5,631 nucleotides of DNA, from contig JBAPRR010000253.1 in assembly GCA_049281195.1 (NCBI GenBank), positions 1-5,631 on the forward strand, in the 5' to 3' direction. A program made the translations under genes and the position numbers. Under the pieces are notes generated by a model. It did not search any database. It had not been told where the DNA came from and saw only the letters and a list, made by a program, of their open reading frames with translations. Source of the stretch: JBAPRR01 sp049281195 (GTDB taxonomy: Bacteria; Actinomycetota; Acidimicrobiia; Acidimicrobiales; CAVXTF01). The first letter of the stretch is position 1. The number at the start of each line of letters is the position of its first letter. This document shows, one piece after another, positions 1 through 5,510 of the stretch.

Positions 1-2
1 GC

Positions 3-452
3 CAGGGCAAGGGTGCACGGGACCGCCACGCCCCCATCGGGGCGCGGGCGCTGCTGTGGGTGGCCCGCTACGTCGATCTGGTGCGGCCGAAGCTGGTGGC
101 CAAAGAGACCGACGTGCTGTTCCTGTCCGCCTCGGGGGAGCCGCTGTGCGCTGACTGGCTGTCGCGCACGACCAAGGCCTACATCGCCGCCGGCGCGCCG
201 GGGAAGCGCGGCAGCTGCCACCTGTTCCGCCACACCGCGGCCACCTTGATGCTCGAAGGCGGCGCCGACATCCGCTACGTCTCCGAAATGCTCGGCCACG
301 CCAAACTCGAGACCACCGCCCTCTACACCCGCGTCTCCATCGCCAAGCTCCGCGCCGTCCACGCCGCCACCCACCCCGCCGGCAACGACAACGCCGGCGG
401 GGCCGACATCCGGGCCCTCCAACCGGTGCCGGGTGCCCATCAGACCAGCTGA
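3..452 (+). CDS. Tyrosine recombinase (XerC/D-like), C-terminal half, cut by window start
   Basis: This is the catalytic part of a site-specific tyrosine recombinase, which cuts and rejoins DNA through a 3'-phosphotyrosine intermediate. The frame is already open at the window edge and reads QGKGARDRHAPIGARALLW before the first possible start (GTG at 60), so the gene begins outside the window. The first residues carry the conserved Lys of the beta-hairpin (GKG). The HxxR motif (HLFRH) is at 219-233, the LGH motif at 294-299 and the nucleophile Tyr (ALYTR) at 324-326. The first catalytic Arg lies upstream and is not seen. The motif-bearing part is intact and ends in a low-complexity tail at a TGA. 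The sequence style (CHLFRHTAATLMLEGGADIR, then ATHPA near the end) resembles, from memory, recombinases that travel with IS91-like elements; this is a family resemblance only. It lies 70 bp upstream of the antitoxin gene on the same strand and probably marks the edge of another mobile element. Confidence 0.9.
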   Translation, partial: QGKGARDRHAPIGARALLWVARYVDLVRPKLVAKETDVLFLSASGEPLCADWLSRTTKAYIAAGAPGKRGSCHLFRHTAATLMLEGGADIRYVSEMLGHAKLETTALYTRVSIAKLRAVHAATHPAGNDNAGGADIRALQPVPGAHQTS

Positions 453-509
453 AGCTCCGCCGGCACCCTCGACCAGGGCAGATGGGCGGCCGCACGCCCA
501 GGCCCCAGG

Positions 510-523
510 TACGATTGAGCCCA
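510..523 (+). promoter_or_regulatory. Probable -10 box for a leaderless vapBC transcript
   Basis: TACGAT at 510-515 fits the TANNNT -10 pattern. It is followed by seven bases and then the antitoxin ATG at 523, so transcription would start at or next to the A of the start codon. No Shine-Dalgarno sequence is visible just upstream. I could not find a convincing -35 box, which is common for actinobacterial promoters. Leaderless mRNAs are frequent in that group; use of this one is inferred. Confidence 0.5.
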
Positions 524-765
524 TGACCGAGCTGCGGGTCACCGTGCCTCCCGAGATCGCCGAACGTTTGGCCTCCGAGGCCGCGGAGCGGGGCACGTCA
601 GCCGAGGATGTCGCGGCCGACGTCCTGCGCTTGCATGCTCCTTTACGTCCGGGGGGTCACCGTTACGGCTTCATAGGTATCGCCCGGGCGAAGCCTGGTT
701 CGCCGAGCGTGGCCGAGGCGGAGCGGAGGCTCGAAGACCACCAAGACGAGGAGTTCGGCCGATAA
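523..765 (+). CDS. vapB: VapB-like antitoxin (ribbon-helix-helix)
   Basis: This 80-residue protein starts MTELRVTVPPEIAERLASEA, the pattern of a ribbon-helix-helix antitoxin: a short beta strand (about residues 3-8) followed by two helices (about 10-20 and 25-35). The acidic C-terminal tail (RLEDHQDEEF, about residues 69-78) is the usual toxin-binding part. Such proteins dimerise, bind the operon promoter and neutralise the adjacent PIN-domain nuclease. The frame is open upstream to 433, but ATG 523 is preferred: the protein family signature begins right there and a -10-like TACGAT sits seven bases upstream. The stop is TAA at 763-765. In a canonical pair a TGA here would form an ATGA overlap with the toxin start; the third base of that ATGA is A instead of G. 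The assignment to VapB rather than another RHS antitoxin rests mainly on the downstream PIN toxin. Confidence 0.8.
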   Translation: MTELRVTVPPEIAERLASEAAERGTSAEDVAADVLRLHAPLRPGGHRYGFIGIARAKPGSPSVAEAERRLEDHQDEEFGR

Positions 766-1172
766 TTGTCGTCGACACCGGGCCGCTTGTAGCGGCGGCG
801 ATCGAAGACGACCCGGACCACGCTCGCTGTGCAGCCTTCTTCGACGCGACCTCAGAAGAGCTGGTCGTGCCTGAGGTTGTCCTTGCCGAGGCCGGGTATC
901 TGGTCGGCAAACTTGCCGGCCCGGTAGCCGAAGTAGCCTTCGTGCGCCAGATGGCCATCGACCGGATCGATCTCCACTGTCTGGACTCTGAGGACCTGCG
1001 CCGGATGGCTGACCTCATGGAGACCTACACCGATCTCCGTCTCGGCACCGTGGACGCAGCAGTGATCGCGATCGCTGAGCGTCTCGACGTCCGGATGATC
1101 GCAACGATCGATCATCGTGACTTCTCCGTTGTCCGTCCCCGTCACGTATCGCACTTCGAGCTGCTCCCATGA
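762..1172 (+). CDS. vapC: VapC-like PIN-domain toxin, start codon altered (ATA)
   Basis: This is a PIN-domain ribonuclease, the toxin of a type II pair; such toxins cleave tRNA or rRNA using Mg2+ held by acidic residues. Counting from codon 762, the expected acidic set is present: Asp5 in VVDTGPL, Glu43 in VVLAEAG, Asp98 in LGTVDAAV and Asp117 in TIDHRDF (Asp120 also near). Length is about 136 residues, normal for the family. The odd point is the start. Position 762-764 is ATA where IIVVDTGP would normally begin MIVVDTGP, and the next codon is ATT. The first conventional in-frame start is GTG at 867, which would remove Asp5 and about a quarter of the domain. The gene is therefore either translated from a rare ATA/ATT start, coupled to vapB termination, or silenced by a one-base change. 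The catalytic residues and frame are otherwise undamaged, so any loss is recent. Confidence 0.82.
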   Translation: MIVVDTGPLVAAAIEDDPDHARCAAFFDATSEELVVPEVVLAEAGYLVGKLAGPVAEVAFVRQMAIDRIDLHCLDSEDLRRMADLMETYTDLRLGTVDAAVIAIAERLDVRMIATIDHRDFSVVRPRHVSHFELLP

Positions 1173-1420
1173 CCAACGTCGCCCCGACAAGAGCGGCCAG
1201 TTCTCGTAGCCGTATCAGGTACTGCCAGAAACACGCGTCCGCGCCATTTCGGCCTCCCGTACCCGTAGATCGGCACCTGGGTCGGCGTTTCCGCACGTCA
1301 AGCCTGGTCAACTACAACCAGAGCGCCACATACGTATCGGACGGCTCAATCGAGCGCTACTACGACCCGACCACGGCGTCAGCGAACAGGATCACCCGCA
1401 CCAGCGGCATGACACGTGGA
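1173..1420. other. Unassigned stretch between vapC and the intron remnant
   Basis: I see no convincing gene here. An open frame from 1169 to 1483 on the plus strand has an odd composition, runs straight through the domain V RNA element, and shows no recognisable domain; I treat it as chance. The last bases before 1421 (CACGTGGA) are the kind of sequence that precedes domain V in bacterial group II introns, so the right part is probably intron domain IV. I could not identify a maturase/reverse-transcriptase C-terminus in any frame. The break between the toxin locus and the 5'-truncated intron should lie somewhere in this interval. Confidence 0.4.
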
Positions 1421-1454
1421 GAGCCGGATGCGGTGAGAGTCGCACGTCCGGTTC
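1421..1454 (+). ncRNA. Group II intron domain V
   Basis: This is a 34-nt hairpin with all hallmarks of the catalytic domain. The lower stem pairs 1421-1428 (GAGCCGGA) with 1447-1454 (TCCGGTTC) and contains the AGC catalytic triad at 1422-1424. A two-base CG bulge lies at 1445-1446 on the 3' side. The upper stem pairs 1429-1434 (TGCGGT) with 1439-1444 (GTCGCA), including two G-U pairs, and is capped by a GNRA loop, GAGA, at 1435-1438. The fit in length, bulge and tetraloop is too complete for chance. Confidence 0.9.
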
Positions 1455-1457
1455 GGA

Positions 1458-1520
1458 GGGCGGGCCGGGGGAAACCCACCTAACCGAGAGGCTGGCAGGG
1501 CGCCCCAGTCCGACCCCTAC
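1458..1520 (+). ncRNA. Group II intron domain VI with branch-point A
   Basis: By hand folding, 1458-1460 pairs with 1514-1516, A1513 is bulged, 1461-1465 pairs with 1508-1512 (one G-U), 1466 faces A1507 as a mismatch, and 1467-1470 pairs with 1503-1506. The interior 1471-1502 forms an apical region that can hold further small stems. A bulged A seven or eight bases from the 3' splice site is the expected branch point of group II introns. The fold was not computed, so the apical part is uncertain. Confidence 0.7.
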
Positions 1521-2135
1521 ACCAAACTCCGAGGTCCGGTGAAGTGGCCGTGGTTCTACCTCTACGTGATCTTGGACATCTACAACCGCTACGTCGTCGG
1601 CTGGATGCTCGCGCGTGCAGAGCTCGCCCGTCTCGCCAAGGCGCTCATCGAGGACTCTGTGCAAAAGCAGGGCGTCAGTTCCCACCAGCTGACCTTGCAC
1701 GCCGATAGAGGGTCACCGATGAAGGCAAAGCCGGTCGCGCACTTGCTTGCGGATCTCGGCGTCGTGAGGTCACACAGCCGTCCGCATACATCGAACGACA
1801 ACCGGTACTCAGAGAGCCAGTTCCGCACCATGAAGTACCGACCCGAGTTCCCCAACCGTTTCGGCTGCTTCGAGGACGCTCGCGACTTCTGTGGGTGGTT
1901 CTTCGGTTGGTATAAAGACGAGCACCGCCACTCAGGTATCGGGCTGCATACTCCCGCTGATGTTCACTACGCCCGAGCCGAGACCGTGCGCGCTCAGCGC
2001 GGAGACGTCTTGGACGCCGCCTACAGCGCGCATCCAGAGAGGTTCGTCCATAAACGTCCCGAGCCGCCGGCGCTACCGACGGTCGCCTGGATCAACGATC
2101 CCTCGAGGAAGGAGGTCGGCACTTCAATCAATTGA
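1521..2135 (+). pseudogene. IS3-family transposase OrfB, 3' exon fragment
   Basis: This is the integrase-core (rve) transposase of an IS3-family insertion sequence, present as its last 204 residues. It starts TKLRGPVKWPWFYLYVILD, a conserved segment that in intact relatives follows a W-x-W-D-I stretch holding the first catalytic Asp. That Asp and everything before it are missing. The second Asp (LHADRGSP, codon 1704-1706) and the Glu (YSESQF, codon 1812-1814) are present with exactly 35 residues between them, the D(35)E spacing of IS3. The C-terminal part (HRHSGIGLHTPADVHYARAE, then AAYSAHPERF) is typical of the family and ends at TGA 2133-2135. There is no proper start; GTG 1539 lies within the domain. 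The gene was split by the group II intron directly upstream and its 5' exon has since been lost, so the protein cannot be active. Confidence 0.88.
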
Positions 2136-2142
2136 TTATTGA

Positions 2143-2167
2143 AAAACCTGTCTCACTGGGGTTGACA
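2143..2167 (+). repeat. Probable right end of the IS3-family element
   Basis: The transposase stop is followed within about 10 bases by an AACCTGTCTCACTGGGGTTG-type sequence ending GACA, close to what terminates related IS3 elements. IS3 ends are expected to finish in CA, and the CA at 2166-2167 is the candidate terminus. The left end is not in the window, so the inverted repeat cannot be matched and the boundary is tentative. From here to 2312 I see no gene. Confidence 0.4.
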
Positions 2168-2312
2168 CGCGCCGTGCGGCCCGTAACGCCAATAGTTCAA
2201 AAGGTGTTTTAGGCAGGCCCACCATAATTTGCGAGTATGCCGATCGGGGAAATTCTTCTCCAGCAACTGCGCGTTGAACTCGTAAGGCGGGAGCAAGGCT
2301 GTCCGCAGGAAA

Positions 2313-3418
2313 TCAGAGGTCCATGTACGTGGGCAGAAGCGAACCAATCGCTGCAGCTGCCGCGACATCACGGGCGTGCAATGCATGTGAGTAGCGATCA
2401 AGTGTCATCTTTGTAGACGCATGTCCGGCCCTAGCGCTTACAGTCGAAATGTCAATGCCAGAGCCGATTAGATATGTGATGTTCGAATGGCGGAGATCAT
2501 GAAATCTGATGTCGTCCATTTGAACCCGGTGGCGAATTCGGGCGAACCGCTCTGTTATTCGATCTGGTGCCACCGGCCTTCCTCCGTCGGCGTTGTCGCT
2601 TAAGAGAAAGGGGTCGTCGATCAGGTCTACTTCAGCTTCCTCGGAAGTCCGTCGTTGCCAGCCGATGTGATCGCGTATCAAGTCAGCAGCCCTCGGATCG
2701 AGCGCGATGATGCGGCTCCTATCGGTCTTTGTCCCCTTTACGAGCAACCGACCGCCGACCTCCGTGATTGAACGGCCGATTCGGATGGATGGGACTGACA
2801 GGTCGAATCGCTCCAACGAATAGCGGAGAGCTCGCCTCTTCGCCCACCGATGACGAACGCCAAGCCGATCGTTAAAGCCATCACTGGGTCGCAGTCTCCT
2901 GCCGCGTTGATCAGGGCGGCGACCTGCGCAGGCGAAGGGGTAACGATCCGTCGTCCTAGCCGCTGGGTGGGAGGCGTTGCTCGAAGGGCCGGTGACGACT
3001 CGATCCATCCCCATTTGACCCCTTGGGAGAGCGCGGAAGAGACAACAGCGCCATGGCGGCGTACCGAGGATTGGGATAAGCCCTCGCGCAGCCATCGGCC
3101 GTACATCTCGTCGAGATGCTTCGGTGTGAGGCGTGCCAGTCGCAGCTTGCCAATTGCCGGTTTGATCCTGGTCTCGATCTCACGCTTGTTCTCCGCCAGG
3201 GTCTTTGGAGCCCGACCGAGTGACTCCAGCTGGGTCATCCATTCGTCAAGGAGCTCTGCGACGGTTCGGTTGGTACTGGTGAGCCTCCCCGCCTTCGCCT
3301 CCGCACACAGCCGAGCGAGTTCCCTGGAGGCGGCTCGGCGGGATCCACTGAAGGACCGTTCGACCTGACCCTTGTCCGTCATGACCCTGAGGCGCCAAGC
3401 ACCCGGTGAGTGCTTCGG
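2313..3418 (-). pseudogene. Phage/ICE-type tyrosine integrase, frameshifted
   Basis: This is a site-specific integrase of the phage integrase family, which inserts and excises mobile elements. Order: an AP2-like arm-binding segment (HSPGAWRLRV then GQVERSFSGS, 3412-3335), a SAM-like core-binding domain (about TVAELLDEWM to GVKWGW), then the catalytic domain. Catalytic residues are visible: Arg in GGRRGEL, Lys in LLVKGTKTDR, HDLRH, RAGHAS, and the Tyr of DRYSH (codon 2391-2393). The N-terminal frame is good to Asp at 2809-2807. The remaining homology (FDLSVPSIRI) continues in another frame from 2807, so one base has been lost (GATTTCGAC to GATTCGAC on the coding strand). The 5' end is also damaged: an in-frame TGA at 3421-3419 precedes the arm-binding segment and no start lies before ATG 3382, which would omit part of it. 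An ATG at 3422-3420 is in the wrong frame. Summed length, about 368 residues, is normal. It is a broken relic of an element inserted near the tRNA. Confidence 0.88.
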
Positions 3419-3584
3419 TCATGGATTCGGCCCCGTAAGAGCGGAGATTTGATCGGTCGTCTCTCACTGTGCCCACCTTGGTTCGCTTATAGGCTTGGCG
3501 GGTTCCTCGGGACCCGGACCCCTCGTAGGAGCATTTGGGCAACGTTAGGGCTAACCGGGGTAGTCGAAACACAAAAGTCCTGCT

Positions 3585-3676
3585 GGAGAGGTGCCAGAGC
3601 GGCCGAATGGGACTCACTGCTAATGAGTTGACCTGGGAAACTGGGTCCGAGGGTTCAAATCCCTCCCTCTCCGCCA
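3585..3676 (+). tRNA. tRNA-Ser(GCU), CCA encoded
   Basis: This is a complete class II tRNA. The acceptor stem pairs GGAGAGG (3585-3591) with CCTCTCC (3666-3672), followed by discriminator G and encoded CCA (3674-3676). The anticodon arm pairs ACTCA (3612-3616) with TGAGT (3624-3628) around CTGCTAA, giving anticodon GCT at 3619-3621, which reads the serine codons AGC/AGU. A long variable arm (about 3629-3648) is typical of tRNA-Ser. The T arm is GAGGG, TTCAAAT, CCCTC (3649-3665). No lesion is seen, so it is probably functional. It sits among recombinase relics, and its 3' half is a plausible attachment site. I found no second copy of the T-arm/acceptor sequence in the window, so no att pair can be shown. 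Confidence 0.96.
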
Positions 3677-4464
3677 AGTTGTTCTGTTTCAAACACTGAC
3701 CGAGGTAAGCCCTGGCCCACTGACCAGGGCTTCTTCGTGTGATCTCCCTGTTCAGAGCAGCCACCAGGGCATCGTCCGCTCTGCTCTGAGCAGTTCTGCG
3801 GTACTCGATGATGACGTGGGGCTCTGAAGCTCCGTGCTTGCGCATCAGGGTGGCGAAGGGCTGGTTGTACTCCCAACCAACTACTCCATCCTCGGTGATC
3901 CGGACCTTCTTGAAGAAGGCTTGGTTCATCAGACGACGTTCTCGAACCTTTATCTGGAGATAGGTCTGGTGGCAGCTGTTCAGGAAGTTGACGGCTGCAT
4001 GAGTTGTCACTTGGAGTTGTTGCTCGGTGACAATCAGTGAAGTGAGAGCTTTTTCGAGATGTTCTCGTTCTGAGCCGAGGCGGTCTTGTTCGGTCTTCAG
4101 GAGTCCAAGCGGGATGGCGTCGGCGTAGTGGGCCTCCATCAACTTCAGTTGCTCTGCCTCGACTGACTTCAATCGATTCCGCTGGTGCACTTGGAGCTGC
4201 TCAGTCTCCTGTCGCTGCTCGGCTAGTTCGGCCAGGATGGCTTTTACGGTCAGCTTGATTCCCGTGCTGTCGAGTTTCACTCGTTTGTAGTGATTCTCGA
4301 TGGCCTCTTCGACCCAATCGATTGGTCGAGCTTTAAGAGTGCAAGTGGTACGTCTCTGCTGACGTCCGACACATAGGTAGTAGGGGTAACGAGTTCCGAG
4401 TTTGCCTTTGGCGTAGCACACCACCAGTCGAGAGCCACAATGACCGCAGAAAACGGTGCTCTTT
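3677..4464 (-). pseudogene. Large serine recombinase, C-terminal fragment
   Basis: This is the DNA-binding half of a large serine recombinase (integrase/resolvase type). It starts, with no start codon, as KSTVFCGHCGSRLVVCYAKG (from 4463). This is the recombinase zinc beta-ribbon, with Cys pairs CGHC and, further on, LCVG...TTC. A long charged coiled coil follows (about ILAELAEQRQETEQLQ through EREHLEKALTS), as in this family, then the terminal segment (RRLMNQAFFKKVRI, EYNQPF). The catalytic N-terminal resolvase domain with its active Ser is missing; an in-frame TGA at 4469-4467 lies just upstream, where the IS21 end begins. No stop marks the C-terminus. The frame runs on through the antisense of the tRNA-Ser and ends only at 3246, so 3677 is an assigned limit rather than an observed stop. 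The region is less GC-rich than the left of the window. It cannot be active as it stands. Confidence 0.85.
3707..3732 (+). terminator. Likely terminator hairpin after the tRNA
   Basis: A perfect 9-bp stem, AAGCCCTGG (3707-3715) with CCAGGGCTT (3724-3732), encloses an 8-base loop about 30 bases after the tRNA 3' end. The following CTTCGTG is only partly T-rich, so it is a strong hairpin with a weak U-tract. It overlaps the antisense of the recombinase reading frame, which also suggests that frame has passed beyond its original end here. Confidence 0.6.
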
Positions 4465-4516
4465 TGTCACTTGCCAGCCTTAAGGGACCACGGCGTTGCC
4501 AGAAGCATGGGACCAC
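4465..4516 (+). repeat. IS21 right end with two GGGACCAC repeats
   Basis: The outer end reads TGTCACTTGCCAGCC from 4465. Identical octamers GGGACCAC lie at 4484-4491 and 4509-4516, 25 bp apart and each followed by a G/C-rich half (TTGCC, GTCC). IS21-family ends are known to carry several short direct repeats that bind the transposase, and these fit that role. The spacing and sequence are seen; function is inferred. Confidence 0.55.
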
Positions 4517-4568
4517 TCGCGTCCACTTCAACCGGCTTCGGTGATGATCTAGTCGGATGATCGTCGTG

Positions 4569-5393
4569 TCAAGTAGACCCGGCAGCGGGTGATCTTCGTC
4601 TGCGACTGGCAGGCTTGGTCGTCTTCGCTGGGTCTTCGCCTAAAGCCGGCTTTTCGTGCTGGCGATAGGACTCTCCTTCGATGACGAGCTCCCAGGCCGC
4701 GCTCTTCAATCTGTCGACAGCCGACTGGGCGAGCAACGCGTCAGACATGACGGCCAACCATTCGGCTGGGTCACGATTCGACGTCAAGACTGTCGCTGCT
4801 GCGTGATGACGCTCGACGCAAAGCTCGTAGATATCCCCCGTCTCAGTGGCATCGAGGGGACTCAGGGCGAAGTCGTCGATGATGAGCAGGTCGACACCGA
4901 TCAGCTTTCTCATCTCGTGGTCGTAGCTGGCATCGAGACGTGAGGCCTTGAGCCGTTTGTGCATCTTGTCGGCTCGTTCGAAGTGCACGCCGATGCGCCT
5001 GCGGCAAGCGATGTGACCGAGCGCCGTCGCCAAGAAGGTCTTTCCGACACCGACCGGTCCGAGGATGAAGGCGTTTCGGGCCTGCTCGACGAAGCGCATC
5101 GACACGAGTTCTGACCAGACCTGCCTGTCGTAGGTGACCCTGGCGCCTTCGTCCCATCCCTCCAGGACCATTTCCGGATCGAGCCGCGCCGCGCGGGCTC
5201 TTCGTGAGGCCGAGTCTCGATCACGGCGGGACGCCTCGTCACTGAACAGCTGCTCTAAGAACTCCATGTGGCTGAGGTCATGACTTCGAGCAAGAGCGAG
5301 ACGTTCGGGGAGGGTGTCGATCAACTGGCCCAGGCGTAACTGGCGCATGAGGACTTTGAGCTCGAAGGACAAGGTGGGGGCCTGGGTGGTCAT
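4569..5393 (-). CDS. istB: IstB, IS21-family transposition helper ATPase
   Basis: This is the AAA+ ATPase that partners the IS21 transposase IstA and directs target choice and strand transfer. The 274-residue product starts MTTQAPTLSF. It has a helical N-terminal region (about 8-65), then an AAA+ domain with Walker A GPVGVGKT at residues 112-119 and Walker B LLIIDD at 169-174. A sensor-1-like TSNRDP and the family's ELVIEGESYR segment near the C-terminus follow. Length is slightly above the usual 250-260 because of a basic tail (ASRRRRSPAAGST). Start at ATG 5393 is chosen because the istA stop TGA (5395-5393) overlaps it as TGATG, the usual coupled arrangement; a longer frame to 5543 would run into end repeats. 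The gene appears intact, but its partner istA is reduced to a tail, so it is an orphan helper. Confidence 0.92.
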   Translation of the reverse strand: MTTQAPTLSFELKVLMRQLRLGQLIDTLPERLALARSHDLSHMEFLEQLFSDEASRRDRDSASRRARAARLDPEMVLEGWDEGARVTYDRQVWSELVSMRFVEQARNAFILGPVGVGKTFLATALGHIACRRRIGVHFERADKMHKRLKASRLDASYDHEMRKLIGVDLLIIDDFALSPLDATETGDIYELCVERHHAAATVLTSNRDPAEWLAVMSDALLAQSAVDRLKSAAWELVIEGESYRQHEKPALGEDPAKTTKPASRRRRSPAAGST

Positions 5394-5510
5394 CAGTTCG
5401 CCCCACTGGCTGAACTGAACTCCGAGGCGTCGCGCTGGAATCGGCCTTGAACGACAACCGGATCGGGTCTCGAGTCCGGCTCGATCGACTCCCTGGCACG
5501 TTCGATTGAC
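5393..5510 (-). pseudogene. istA: istA C-terminal remnant
   Basis: In the -1 frame relative to istB a short open stretch ends with VVVQGRFQRDASEFSSASGA, then Asn and a TGA that overlaps the istB ATG by one base (TGATG). Position, frame and overlap are those expected for the end of istA. Upstream of about 5511 the frame reads only translated end repeats and stops at TAG (5545-5543). The transposase DDE domain is therefore deleted. The tail of IstA is poorly conserved, so identification rests on arrangement rather than on a motif. Confidence 0.5.

Larger units (their letters stand above)
1421..1520 (+). mobile_element. Group II intron, 3' remnant (domains V and VI)
   Basis: This is the 3' end of a group II intron, a self-splicing ribozyme and retroelement. 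A complete domain V is followed by a domain VI helix with a single unpaired A at 1513. The seven bases after it (CCCCTAC) run to an inferred 3' splice site after 1520. Independent support for that boundary comes from protein: from 1521 an IS3-type transposase frame starts without a start codon (ACC AAA CTC, read TKLRGP). The 5' end, domains I-III and any encoded reverse transcriptase/maturase are not recognisable in the window, so the intron cannot splice or move by itself. The intron lies in the sense direction of the host transposase gene. Confidence 0.8.
4465..5510 (-). mobile_element. IS21-family element, istA mostly lost
   Basis: The element is recognised by istB (4569-5393), a short istA tail overlapping it, and a right end that begins TGTCAC at 4465 and carries two GGGACCAC repeats. 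The TG/CA type terminus at 4465 coincides with the point where the serine recombinase homology begins, which supports it as the insertion boundary. The left boundary is set where the istA tail meets a group of repeats at about 5511 and is uncertain. Without istA, the DDE transposase, it cannot move by itself, though intact IstB could assist a related element. Confidence 0.65.

Noticed and set aside
1169..1483. 104-codon open frame on the plus strand starting in the vapC tail
   Set aside because: It overlaps the domain V hairpin in full, has no recognisable domain and no ribosome-binding site; most likely chance in GC-rich DNA.
1392..1700. 102-codon minus-strand frame across the intron/transposase junction
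   Set aside because: It is antisense to both the structured intron RNA and the transposase, with no domain.
2126..2137. Perfect 12-bp palindrome AATCAATTGATT at the IS3 transposase stop
   Set aside because: Short, AT-rich, spans the stop codon, and has no second copy in the window; not enough to call an operator.
2850..3368. 172-codon plus-strand frame opposite the integrase
   Set aside because: Antisense of a clearly homologous integrase; Ser/Arg-rich composition typical of a shadow frame.
3423..3584. Possible tRNA promoter upstream of tRNA-Ser
   Set aside because: Several TTG- and TA-containing hexamers exist, but none has a good -35/-10 pair at proper spacing; nothing else is seen in this interval.
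3246..3676. Continuation of the serine recombinase frame beyond the tRNA as a real C-terminus
   Set aside because: It translates the antisense of a tRNA, an intergenic stretch and the integrase N-terminal region out of frame; only absence of stops, no homology.
4843..5242. Two long minus-strand frames overlapping istB
   Set aside because: They are shadows of istB: the Walker motifs lie in the istB frame only.
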